Assembly (NCBI RefSeq): GCF_022201045.2
Contig: NC_068563.1
Location: 27,501,001-27,565,000, forward strand
Source of the DNA: Citrus sinensis
Taxonomy: Eukaryota; Streptophyta; Magnoliopsida; Sapindales; Rutaceae
Reading direction: 5' to 3'
DNA length: 64,000 nt
Part shown: in pieces, positions 12,466 to 22,125 of the stretch
How positions within the stretch are numbered: position 1 is the first letter of the stretch
How the letters are laid out: each line of letters starts with the position of its first letter
Translations under genes and position numbers: made by a program
Notes under the pieces: model-generated
The model's database searches: none
The model's input: only the letters and a program-made list of their open reading frames with translations
What the model was told of the DNA's origin: nothing

Positions 12466-13069
12466 AATTCTGGACTTCAGCTTGCAGTCTTCTTATGTTA
12501 GAATTGAATAAATCAGACATTGATTTGGGTTTCATTATTTAGGAACTTCGGGTTGAATTTGGAGTTTTCAATTTGTAAATTTTCCTTTTATGTGTGGTGA
12601 TAATTCACTGTGACTTATTATCATTGATGTCTTATATATATGTGTGTATATATTAAAAAACCATCAATAAAGTGAGTCCCAACAAATTAATCTTTCGAAT
12701 TTTCCTTACTCTTATTTGCATGCGTGAATTGTTTGTGTTGGTTTATCTTAAACAAAAAAGAGTCGTTACTATTCCAAGCTAAAGAAAGTTAAAAAAAGGA
12801 AAAAAAAAAAAAGAGATAAAAAAGGAGAGAGATGGAAGCCAAGTAGCAAATCTTGGAAGCTAAAATAAGGCAAGACATTGATAGGCTTGCGGCGTTTGCA
12901 TGTTTTGTTTTTCTTTCAAGCAATTGCGAAGAAAATTAAGTTGGACGCATTTTTTTCAACTTTTGATTGCAAGTTTCTTTATTTTCGATGTTGAGCGCAT
13001 TAGTTAAATCTCTTTCTTACGTGGGGATAGAAGTCTCATTTCAGGATTAGTGTTTATGTTGAGATCTTA
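12466..13069. other. A3 3' flank and spacer
   Basis: No gene. It is homologous to 28811-29580 downstream of A6, so it predates the block duplication. It contains a short TATATATATGTGTGTATATA stretch and a purine-rich stretch near 12790-12840. Confidence 0.5.
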
Positions 13070-13345
13070 GGTCTTGTTTAGGATCGAGGTACTGTAACTT
13101 TTAAGTTATATCTGCTGTAGAAAAAAAAATTATAATTATGAAACAAAAATTAATAATATATAGTAAATATACATTTTAAATAATAATTTTAACAAAATTA
13201 TTAAAGATATAATATATTTTTTATTATACAAGTGAAAAATCATATTAAAATAACTTTTAAGATACAGCAGCTAGTGTTTACCAAACACTTTAATACTATA
13301 GCTTAAAAGTTACAGCTACCCAACCTCAATTCCAAACGCACTCTT
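13070..13345. mobile_element. PIF/Harbinger-like MITE, copy 2
   Basis: A 276-bp relative of the element at 87-355. Its right end reads CCTCAATTCCAAACGCACTC and TTA flanks both sides (13067-13069, 13346-13348). The A6 side of the duplication (near 29590) lacks it, so it landed after the block duplication or was lost there. Confidence 0.8.
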
Positions 13346-13430
13346 AAACTCATTTATCTTGTCTCTAAGTGCACTCTAAACATAATGGAACTTTTTTACT
13401 CATATATGAATGTGGTCTCACATATACTAA

Positions 13431-14050
13431 GGTGGCGTTTGTTTTTTAACTTAATGACTTAAAGTGACTTAACTTAATTAATTAAGTTAATTAGAGGTGT
13501 TTGTTTTTATAACTTAATGAGACTTTTTAGATAATTTTGACCTAATAAAATAAGCTAATTTTTTTGGCTTTTTACTTAATGGAGAAATCTGAATTAAGTT
13601 AATTACTTGCTAATGTCAAAAATATCCATGTTTTATAATTTATTTTTTAAGTCTATCCCAAAACTCACCCATAGATATTTACCCCACATAAAAATATCCC
13701 TATTTTTTCTTTCTTATATTATATACGATAAAATTTGAAATTTATGGTATTTTATATATTAAAATTCCAAAATAATTATGTATTCACTTGAATATAGTTT
13801 TACTTATAAATGTTAAAATATTGTGGTATTTAATATATTATTTATTTGCCATTCAAATTTAATAAGGATACAAATGTAAAAGTACATATTTTCAGTTTTT
13901 TAAGTTGAAAAAAACAAACAAGTTAATACTTATTTTTCGAGATTCAGACGAAAAAATAAACATATTATTTAGATTTAGAAATTCAAATCTATTCAGAATT
14001 CAGACTAATTCAGGTATATTCAGATTTCAGATAAAAAAATAAACGCCACC
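13431..14050. mobile_element. TIR element X, complete copy X1
   Basis: A 620-bp non-autonomous DNA transposon. Its ends are GGTGGCGTTT and AAACGCCACC, extended as imperfect AT-rich repeats. TAA is duplicated at 13428-13430 and 14051-14053, which suggests the PIF/Harbinger group. The paralogous spacer near 29660-29680 keeps a single TAA between the same flanks (an empty site), so X1 is younger than, or specific to, one copy. Inverted relatives lie at about 15507 and 31907. Confidence 0.85.
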
Positions 14051-14053
14051 TAA

Positions 14054-15080
14054 GTGAGCTGCATAAATTAGGTCAAACCTATAAAATTTCTCTTATTTTT
14101 CATTAAATCTTAACGTGTGAAATTGTTTCTCATTTTTCTTCTTGGCTATAAGAGATTCATCTAGTGGATGACTATATTATTGGTATTAGAATATTGGGAG
14201 ATTACCAGTTTCTACGCTATTGAGATCATTCTATACCACTTACCTCATATTATTTTCATAATATTTAAAACCCCTCTCCATATAAAAAGTTTGTTAGAAA
14301 ATAGGCTTGATATTTTATCTTGGAAATATAGAATAATAGTTATTATAATTTAAAAAAATACAAAAAATACCTTATTATTAATTTTTTATTTACATCGAAA
14401 CCTATATTTTTTATGTTTAGTATGTAACTTCTTTTATTTTTATTTATATAATTCATTTAATTTATAGTTAATATAAATAAAAGTGTATTAGAAAATAAAA
14501 GTAATACTATGTAATGAATGTCATTGGATATCACGAAAACAGTAGGAAGAGATGAGATGTGATATATATTAATTTTAATTAAAAAAATTAATAATTTCTC
14601 CCGACAGTTTTAAACTTTGCACGATGGATGGCCCTCTTAAGCCTTTTCATAGACAACGATTCTTTTCTCATTTTTTTTTCTTTTTTGCTTTTTAAGTTGA
14701 AGTTGTACAGAATAATTCCACTCATCAATAATAATTTATTCTGTAAACAGTCATTTGCAAATTTTAACCTAGAAGAAGCTATCTGCATGTTTTTCACGTT
14801 GAAGTCGCCGAAATCAACTAACTTTGTCTTAGTGGGAACTTAATTTTTTTTTATGGTTAATTAAACTCTCAACACAATGGTACATGAAGCAATTACAGAG
14901 CAATAATCTTGATGGGTTTTCTGTAAAAGTTGGTGGGGTTATATGCTCTTTCGACAAATTAAAGATATTCAATCCTATCAAAGATAGGAATAGTATAAAC
15001 TTTGTTGGGTTGAGTTACACCTCATCATATCAACTTTAGCGAAAAATGAAAAAGGTGAATCACGCGATAATAGTTAATTC
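14054..15080. other. Spacer and upstream region of A4
   Basis: No gene. It is homologous to 30831-31840 upstream of A7. Near 14750-14840 and 14930-15070 it holds a diverged form of the conserved block seen upstream of the other ANK-PGG copies (TTTTTCACGTTGAAGTCGCC; GATAGGAATAGTATAAACTT). Confidence 0.5.
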
Positions 15081-15100
15081 AATAACCCCAACTAAGTAAC

Positions 15101-15429
15101 CACTTGGGCTTAGCCCAAGTGGCTAGAGCCCCTTCCTCACAAATGTGAGAGAAGGGGTTCGAGCCTCCGCAGTCGCATTGTAGGTGTTTAATTTAAATAT
15201 TCTTCCTTGGAGCCTTTGAGCTCGAGTGAAGACAGTTTTTCTTCCAGGATGAGAGTTTGACATCCCTCGAATATTTGAGAGGGTTAAAAATCTGAGCGGT
15301 GTCATATCAACATTCATATCAATATGGCTCAGTATAAATATATAATTGTACATATCAATTATACTCTCATGTAATATGAGTTGTAATTTGAACTGTAATT
15401 TGAGCAATAGTCTCATGTAATAAAAAAAA
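15101..15429 (+). mobile_element. tRNA-derived SINE
   Basis: A 329-bp retroposon. The 5' head is tRNA-like, with an A-box-like TTAGCCCAAGTGGCTAGAGC and a B-box-like GGGTTCGAGCC, and the 3' end is an A-rich tail. It is flanked by a nearly perfect 20-bp target duplication (15081-15100 and 15430-15449, beginning AATAACCCCAACTAAG). The paralogous site at 31829-31855 is empty, which confirms insertion. The head does not fold as a functional tRNA. Confidence 0.85.
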
Positions 15430-15506
15430 AATAACCCCAACTAAGTTACATTCTTATTAGCATCTAATAATTAGATACGTGTGGTTTATTCTTTACACAC
15501 TACCTT

Positions 15507-16355
15507 GGCATTCGTTTTTTTTTTTTTTTCGAAATCTAAATAGACTTAGGATGCGTTTGTGATTGAGGTGTTGTACTTTTTAAGCTACAACTACTGTAAA
15601 GAAAACTGTAATTATAAAATAAAAGTTAATAATATATAATAGATTTTCTATTATACAAGTGAAAAATCATATCAATATAGCTTCCAAGCTACAACAGTTA
15701 GTATTTACCAAACAATTTAGTACTATAACTTTTAAGATACAGCTGCCCAACCTCAATCTTAAGTTAATCTAAATTTTAAATAAATCTGAATGTTTCAATC
15801 TGAATTATATATTTAATTTTTTTTTTGTCTGAATCTTTGGAAGATAGTATTAAATTACTTTTTTTTTCAACTTAAAAAAACTAAAAATGTATTTTTATTT
15901 TTGTATTTTTATTAAATTTGAATTTCAAATAAATAATACATATATCCCAAAGAACATAAATACCGTAATATTTTAATATATATAAGCAAAACCACATTCA
16001 ATTGAATACATAATAATTATTGAATTATAATATATAAAATAGCATGAGTTTCAAATTTTATCACAAATTCTCAATAATAGTACATAATATAAGGTGAGAT
16101 TATTAATGGGTAAATGTTCATGGGTGGATTTTGGAATAGGCATGTAAAATAATTTATAAAATAGGGATATTTTTAACATTAGATATTAGTTGGCTTATTC
16201 AAATTTCTCTATCAAGTAAAAAGTAAAAAAAAAAAAAATTTTTATTAAGTCAAAATTATCTAAAAAGTCTCATTAAGTTATAAAAACAGACACATCTACT
16301 TAACTTAATTAATTAAGCCGCTTTAAGTCATTAACTTAAAAAACAAACATTCTCT
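15507..16355. mobile_element. TIR element X, inverted copy X2
   Basis: A copy of the element at 13431-14050 in reverse orientation with degraded ends (left GGCATTCGTTTTT, right AAAAAACAAACATTCTC). It also occurs at the paralogous place at about 31907-33660, so this insertion predates the block duplication. It is interrupted by the MITE at 15549. Confidence 0.7.
15549..15757. mobile_element. PIF/Harbinger-like MITE, copy 3, nested in X2
   Basis: The third member of the 87-355 family. TTA precedes it at 15546-15548 and the left end is intact (GGATGCGTTTGTGATTGAGG). The right end stops early at CCTCAATC before TTA, so its outermost bases are missing. The paralogous copy at 31931-31945 lacks it and keeps one TTAAGTTAA. 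Confidence 0.7.
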
Positions 16356-16969
16356 AATTTTTTTTATATGATGTCACTATTTAATCGATAAAACAAATTT
16401 ATTTTGCTGAGGAAAATTTTCTATTTATAAGTCTCAGTGATTCTCATTATCACAGTTAATGTGAGACATAATTCATCGTAACTGTGACACAGCCTCTAGG
16501 TTTTTTTTCCCTCCAATTCTTTTAGCATTTTATGTCCTAAATTATTTATTATGATTTGTCAATGAAGTCATTATATTTTATGAAATTCAGAAATAAGATG
16601 CAGTAGAATTTAGAAATTGTAATAAGAACTAAAAAAAAAATGAAAAAGTTGATTACCATTTGGTGATGCACTTGAATACATTAAATAACAACATAAACAT
16701 ATTATTTAGTTGTTGTACGATTGGCATGGTATTTTTAAATGTACATGAGATTTTCACAGTAAAATAGATGTATGCAAGAAGCAAACTAGCAGAGTATTGT
16801 CAAACAAGTGTACCCTAGTTGAGTACTAATATACTTTCCCCACATTAACAAGCAAATTGTATACCCAACGTATAAACCGATTAATTGGCAAGCTTATAAG
16901 TCATAACTAATCATCTTTCACATCACAGGCTTCTTTGGCATCTTTTTCTCCAACTCAACTTCTCTGATA
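16356..16969. promoter_or_regulatory. Proximal upstream region of A4
   Basis: No gene. It is strongly similar to 33661-34340 upstream of A7, including TTTCTATTTATAAG near 16418, a CTCAGTGATTCTCATTATCA stretch, and AACAAGCAAATTG near 16847. It probably contains the A4 core promoter, but I cannot assign a single TATA box with confidence. Confidence 0.4.
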
Positions 16970-19430
16970 ATGATGCGCTCTGTTATAGAAGATACTGGTT
17001 CTAAACACAAGATCAACGCAGAGCTCTACAATGCTCTGCTGATCAGAGAAGATGAGCAGAAGGTGATAGAGCTTTGCCGAAAAGTTCCCGATCATGCCTT
17101 GTACATTTTAACAATCCACGATGACACAGTTCTGCATATGGCTACTTATTCCAAAAAAAGCAACTTAGTGCTGCAGCTTCTCGACGAGTTACCCGACCAA
17201 TATCTCGACAAAATGACGCGACAGAATCAAGCAGGAAACACCATTCTACATGAAACTGCCACGAGCAACCATGCGATTCCTGTCGCTGAAAAGCTGTTAA
17301 AGAAAGCCCCGGGGCTGCTAGGCATGCGCAACAACAATGGAGAGACTGCTCTACTTCGTGCTGCCCGATACGGCAAAGGTGATATATTCAACTTTCTTGC
17401 CGGTAGAGTTTCTGGGTATGATCTCGGTACTAAGCTGCCGTTTCTTCACAGAAACGATAAGACTAATGTTCTTCACATTGCCATTCTTTCTCAGCACTTT
17501 GGTAAGTTTTCAAAATTATTCCCTAGTGCCCTGGTTTGACGATCAAATTAAATTTTGAGTGTCCTTATGTATTTCTATCTTTGTTTATAACTGTATTCTT
17601 CTTTTTGAAATAGCTTTGGCCCTGCAAATTGCGAACGATTACAGGTACTTGATTGAAGAGCAAGATGTGGATGGGATGACTGCTCTTCAGCTTCTGGCAT
17701 GCAAGCCTGAAGCTTTTGATCGCAAACGTGCTGAAGGGTTTTTCAATAAACTAATCTATTATGGTGAGGTTTTCTTAATAAAATCTAAATGTAATTTTCG
17801 TTTTTGCCTCCGTCTTTCTGGGAAACATTGAATTATTTATTGCTTCTGATTTGCCTTTTATTTTTCTATTGGTTTTGAAATTAAAATAAGATATTGTTAA
17901 AAGATACTAACAAAATAATTCCTTCTTTGAGAGTTTAGATTTGAATAATATTGTTTACTTTTTAAATCACTTTCCCGACACTCTTTACAAGAAGAAGAAA
18001 ATTCTAATGGAAAGTGCTTATTTATGCAATTGTTAACTCTCTTTTCTTTTAATTTTTTTCTTTTTTTTGTTTGGTGGAAAAGTTAAATATAATTGTAGTT
18101 TGAGCCGAAGAGCAGAATTTGAAGAGGAAGAGCGGCAATGTAAATCGGCTATGGAGCTTGCCAGGTTTCTAATTAGAAGGGATACTTCATGGGAGATTAC
18201 TGATTCAATCCAAGACCAGAGCAAGCCTAAAATTCATAGATATGGGGCAAATCCTAATGCCTCATCCGTTGATCAGAAAGGGATTGGAGAAAGCACCGCT
18301 ATCGATAATGCTGAAACCCCTCTGTTTCTAGCAACAAAATCTGGATGTCTAGAGATTGTTAAAGAAATATTCAATGTATACCCCCAAGCAGTTGAGCATA
18401 TTGATGATGAAGGAAGAAATATATTGCATGTAGCTATCAAGTATCGGCAGCTAGAGATTTTTGAGCTTGTAATCCAAATGGAAGTGCCAATGCGAAGGCT
18501 AGTCCGGAAAATTGACAACGGTGGCAACACTTTACTGCACATGACCGGAATCAAAAGAAGTGATTATGTACCTGAAAAGATGGAAGGCCCGGCTCTAGTC
18601 TTGCAGGAAGAATTGCTTTGGTACGAGGTACGATTTCACTAATCCCATTCACTTAAGCTCTTGGTAAGTTTAGATTGTCAGGAAAAGATCCTAATTTTGC
18701 TATTAACAAACTTTGTTGGTTCTGGTGTGTATTGCAGCGTGTAGAGGAAGTGAGCATGCCCCATTTCAGGAATCACCGGAACAACATGGGGTTCACCCCG
18801 GAAGAGTTGTTTGCTACTGCAAATAATGAGCTTCGCGCTCAATCAAAAGAATGGTTAATACACACAGCAGAAGGATGCTCAGTGGTGGCAGTTCTCATCG
18901 CTACCGTGGCCTTTGCCGCTGCATACACTGTACCAGGAGGCGCAAATGAGGAAACCGGCTATCCAATCCTTCTTCGTCATCCTTTCTTTGTGACTTTCAC
19001 TGTCTCCGACGTTCTATCTCTCACATTCTCTTTGGCTGCAGTGGTTACGTTTCTCTCAATCCTCTCATCCCCATTTAGATTACAAGATTTCAAGCAGTCT
19101 CTTCCGAATAAGTTGACAATGGGCTTCGCATTTCTGTTTCTTTCTGTGTGCCTTATGATGGTAGCATTTGCAGCAACGATACTGCTCATGATTAAAAATA
19201 AGGAACATTGGGCAAAAGTCTTGCTGTACACTTGCTCTTTTATCCCAGTGGGAATCTTTGCACTATCCTATTTCCCTATTTATATAACAAAATCGATTGC
19301 TAGATCGTGCAAGAAATTCAGCAGCAAGACAGGGCTGCTGGTTCCTCAGTGTTTTGCCTCTCTTCTGAAGAGGATCTTTTGCTTCTCCGAATGTTTGAAC
19401 GACAAAAGCACCAGCTCTTCCATTCCATGA
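16970..19430 (+). CDS. ANK-PGG membrane protein A4 (ACD6/ITN1-like)
   Basis: An intact 639-residue ankyrin/PGG protein. Exons: 16970-17501, 17614-17763, 18083-18627 and 18738-19430. Two ATGs stand side by side at the start (16970, 16973); A7 has the same doublet. Exon 1 carries HDDTVLHMATYSKKSN and NNNGETALLRAARYGKGDIF ankyrin units, exon 2 DVDGMTALQLLACKPEAFDR, and exon 3 an acidic/basic linker and further repeats (LFLATKSGCLEIVKEIF). Exon 4 has AAAYTVPGG and about four membrane helices, then a cysteine- and lysine-containing tail. The exon 3 acceptor is the AG at GGAAAAG; the later TTGTAG would break the frame. Its closest relative is A7, with about 5% protein difference in exons 1-3 but far more in exon 4. 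Confidence 0.9.
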
Positions 19431-20136
19431 GCTTCGACGGTTAAATCTGAATGGGCAGTGTGCGAAATTGTTAATCTTGGTCATTTGACTCCTTGTTATC
19501 AGGAGTCTGTGTGTCTTAAGTTATTACCGGATTCTATTGATTTGAATAAAGATGATGCATTGTGTTGGCAAATGTTTATAGTCATTGTAGTAAAAATGTG
19601 AGTGCACGAGGCATCATTGAAAGAATCGAATTGCTTGAGTAATTTCATATTCTTCAAAAACACCCACGATCAATTTAGGTTAATTGTACATATCCCAGGC
19701 GGGGGAATTTAGGACTAATAAAAATGAATGATTAGAATCATCTCCAAGTGTTTTTTTCTGCTATTCTCTTAATTTTTCAAAATTAATTAAAAAAGTTGGT
19801 TTAATTGTAAATAAATAAATAAAATTAGTTTGATTGTCATTTGTCAACATCAAAATTTAAAATTAAATTTTAGTCACTTATTTCACTAGGAGAGATTAAA
19901 AGAGAAAAAAGAATAGGAGTTATTGAATGTTGTCTTTATTTGAATTTGAATTTATGTGTAAGAAGCGTTGCATATCAAGGAATCCGATGATAAGTCAATC
20001 ATTATGAACAATGTGGTGCAAATGTTATGACATGTTAGTTAGATAATGTAACATTTGAAGACGAGCCGTTTTTATGTACGGGCAACCTTGTGCATTTTGT
20101 CCAAAAAAATTTAATTTTCAAAACTCCCACGAAAAC
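19431..20136. other. A4 3' flank
   Basis: No gene. It is homologous to 37051-37650 after A7. Similarity ends near 20130, where the A5 remnant begins on this side and unrelated sequence begins on the other, so this is close to a duplication boundary. Confidence 0.5.
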
Positions 20137-20295
20137 TAGAAATGGCAAAAAATTATGGGCCTGACCCGGCCTGTAAAGGGTCCATCAAGACCCGCGGACT
20201 TTAGGCCCAGGCCGCAACAAATGAGCCTAATCTTGGACTGAAAATTTAAAAGCTCATAGTGGATGAGTCTGGATATGGGCTCATGGGAAAAGCTC
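20137..20295. mobile_element. Possible truncated hAT end
   Basis: TAGAAATGGCAAAAAATTA followed by GGGCCTGACCCGGCC resembles the terminal repeat style of the hAT elements elsewhere in the window, which start TAGRNNTGGCAA. No matching right end or target duplication is present, so it appears cut off where the A5 fragment begins. Confidence 0.35.
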
Positions 20296-21470
20296 TTTGG
20301 ATGACAGGGATGCGTAACAACAATAGGGAGACTGCTCTGTTTCGTTCTGCACATTATGGTAAAGCTGATATACTTAACTTTCTTGTTGGTTATAATCAAC
20401 CAGTAAGCAGCCGTTTCCTCGGAAGAATGACCACTCCACTATTCTTTACATGGCTATTATTTCTCAACACTTCGGTAAATTCGTACTTAAGTATTATTTT
20501 ATTTTTTTATTGTATCGTTCAATCTTTTTGCATATCCTCATCCTTCCAAGCATACAACTATCATGCTGTTAGTGTGCAAAGGTCATTCATTAATAGGCAT
20601 GGCAAAAATCCCCATGGGGACGGGCCCCTCGAGGATTTTTTTTTTCCATTTGAAGAGGGTATGAAGACAGTTTTATACCTAAATTCTTATTGGGAAAAGG
20701 GATGATTTTTTACCCAATTTATTTTTTGGGGAAGGGCATGGATAAGCTTGAATCCCCATCTCTCCCCCCACCAAAATTCCCCATTTTCCAAACTTAATTT
20801 TTAATTCTAATTTCATTTTTTTAGAAATAATAATGAATAAATAAAAAAATTAAATGATAAAATATTAAATATTAGTATAAATAACAAATATCAATATATT
20901 TATACAAATATACTATGAAATTTTTAGGTCCAACTAACAAACTGGAGTCTTAAATTACTATTTGATCATATCTTATTTAAAAGGCCTTGGGGCAAAAATT
21001 TTTTAAATTTAACTTTTATCTAATAAAACAAACTAAAGCAAAAGCTAAAGTTATAATATCCAAACTTTACTAAGATATATTGTCAAACTTTACTTTTATT
21101 TAAAATTTTTATTTTAATAGATTAAATCAAATTTAGAAACTAAAAATCTAATGGTTATTTAGGGGTTTTTCGGGAACCTTCGGGGATCCCTTTTATTATT
21201 CGAGTGGGGGACGGAAATTTCTTTAAACAATTCTGATGGGGATGAGGAAGAGATTGAGACATATGCAAAATATCGGAGATAGATATGGGGATATCAGTCT
21301 CCTCCCCATTGCCAGCCCTATTCGTTAACGGGAAAAATCACGACAAAAGTTGTAAAAATAACTTAAATTAAGGTCAATGTAGGAAAATAACAGCTCTACT
21401 GAAGAAGATCTCATGTCTTTCCAATAGTACTCGAGCTCGATCTTCTAGTTCTTCCTTTATTCCATGAATT
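20296..21470 (+). pseudogene. ANK-PGG copy A5, remnant of an A2-type gene
   Basis: Only scraps remain. From about 20306 (GGGATGCGTAACAACAATAG) it matches the 3' part of A2 exon 1 and runs into intron 1. A hAT element interrupts the intron at 20594-21320. Near 21390 the intron sequence jumps to the last 75 bp of A2 exon 4 (GCTCTACTGAAGAAGATCTC) and the A2 3' flank. About 2.1 kb equivalent to A2 7148-9246 is missing, with ACA shared at the join. It occupies the A2 slot in the second A2-A3-A4 block. The 148-codon frame at 20259-20705 is not a gene. Confidence 0.8.
20594..21320. mobile_element. Non-autonomous hAT element inside A5 intron
   Basis: A 727-bp element. Its left end is TAGGCATGGCAA and its right end is TTGCCAGCCCTA. 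The flanking 8-bp direct repeats are TTCATTAA (20586-20593) and TTCGTTAA (21321-21328), with one mismatch. The uninterrupted sequence TTCGTTAA is seen once in A2 intron 1 (about 7079), a clean empty site. It has AT-rich internal sequence and no transposase. Confidence 0.88.
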
Positions 21471-21803
21471 ATGTACACATGCCATGCTGAAATTGTGCCT
21501 ATTAAAATAAGTTTCTTGCAATAATGAGTTTGCAAGTCTTTATTGTCTTCTAGAAATTCTGCTTGTATATTGAATTCAAATGCACTTAAAAAGTACGTCG
21601 CTTGAATTCCTCCATTTTTAATGGCTTTGACAATATTGATTTCGCCTTTGGGGTCGGAGATGAAGTAAAATCTAAGCCGAATAAGCTTCATTGGGGATTT
21701 CAATGCCAGGATTCAATTTGCAGTAGAAGCGACACAAACTCTTTTTTATTTTCTATTGATCCCTTTTTCTTTTTGGTGAATGATGCAAAGAGTGATTCCA
21801 ATT
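21471..21803. other. A2-type 3' flank, interrupted by Copia
   Basis: No gene. It matches 9330-9650 and continues after the Copia insertion at 27061. Confidence 0.6.
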
Positions 21804-21808
21804 CATAT

Positions 21809-22113
21809 TATTAAGTGTATAAGCTGAGGCTGCTGAGCTGGCTAATGACGTACTAAGCTGGATTGGGTGGTTATTTGGTTTTGATTTTAGTTGTAACAAT
21901 TTGTCCAGCTGGCACGTTATGATTGGAAGGCTTATTAGTTAGTTAACGTTGCAGCTTTGAGCTCTGTTTTTTGTAATCAGTTTTCACTGTAACTATAAAT
22001 AGTGGTTAACATAATCATAACGATGTAATTCAAGATTCTAATCAATAAGAATTTTCTTAGCTAAAGTTTTCTTTCATTTTCTCATTTACCAAACACCTTT
22101 ATTGATTTTAATA
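21809..22113 (+). repeat. 5' LTR of the Copia element
   Basis: 305 bp, beginning TATTAAGTG and ending TTTTAATA, so the ends form a TATTAA/TTAATA inverted repeat. Contains a TATA-like CTATAAATAG. Confidence 0.9.
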
Positions 22114-22125
22114 TGGTATCAGAGC
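22114..22125 (+). promoter_or_regulatory. Copia primer binding site
   Basis: TGGTATCAGAGC directly after the 5' LTR, complementary to the 3' end of plant initiator methionine tRNA, as in most plant Copia elements. Confidence 0.9.

Noticed and set aside
15101-15175. tRNA gene
   Set aside because: A- and B-box-like words are present, but there is no proper acceptor stem or anticodon arm. A-tail and target duplications show a SINE.
20259-20705. 148-codon open frame
   Set aside because: Composed of an ANK exon remnant, intron and a hAT end in a frame unrelated to the parent gene.
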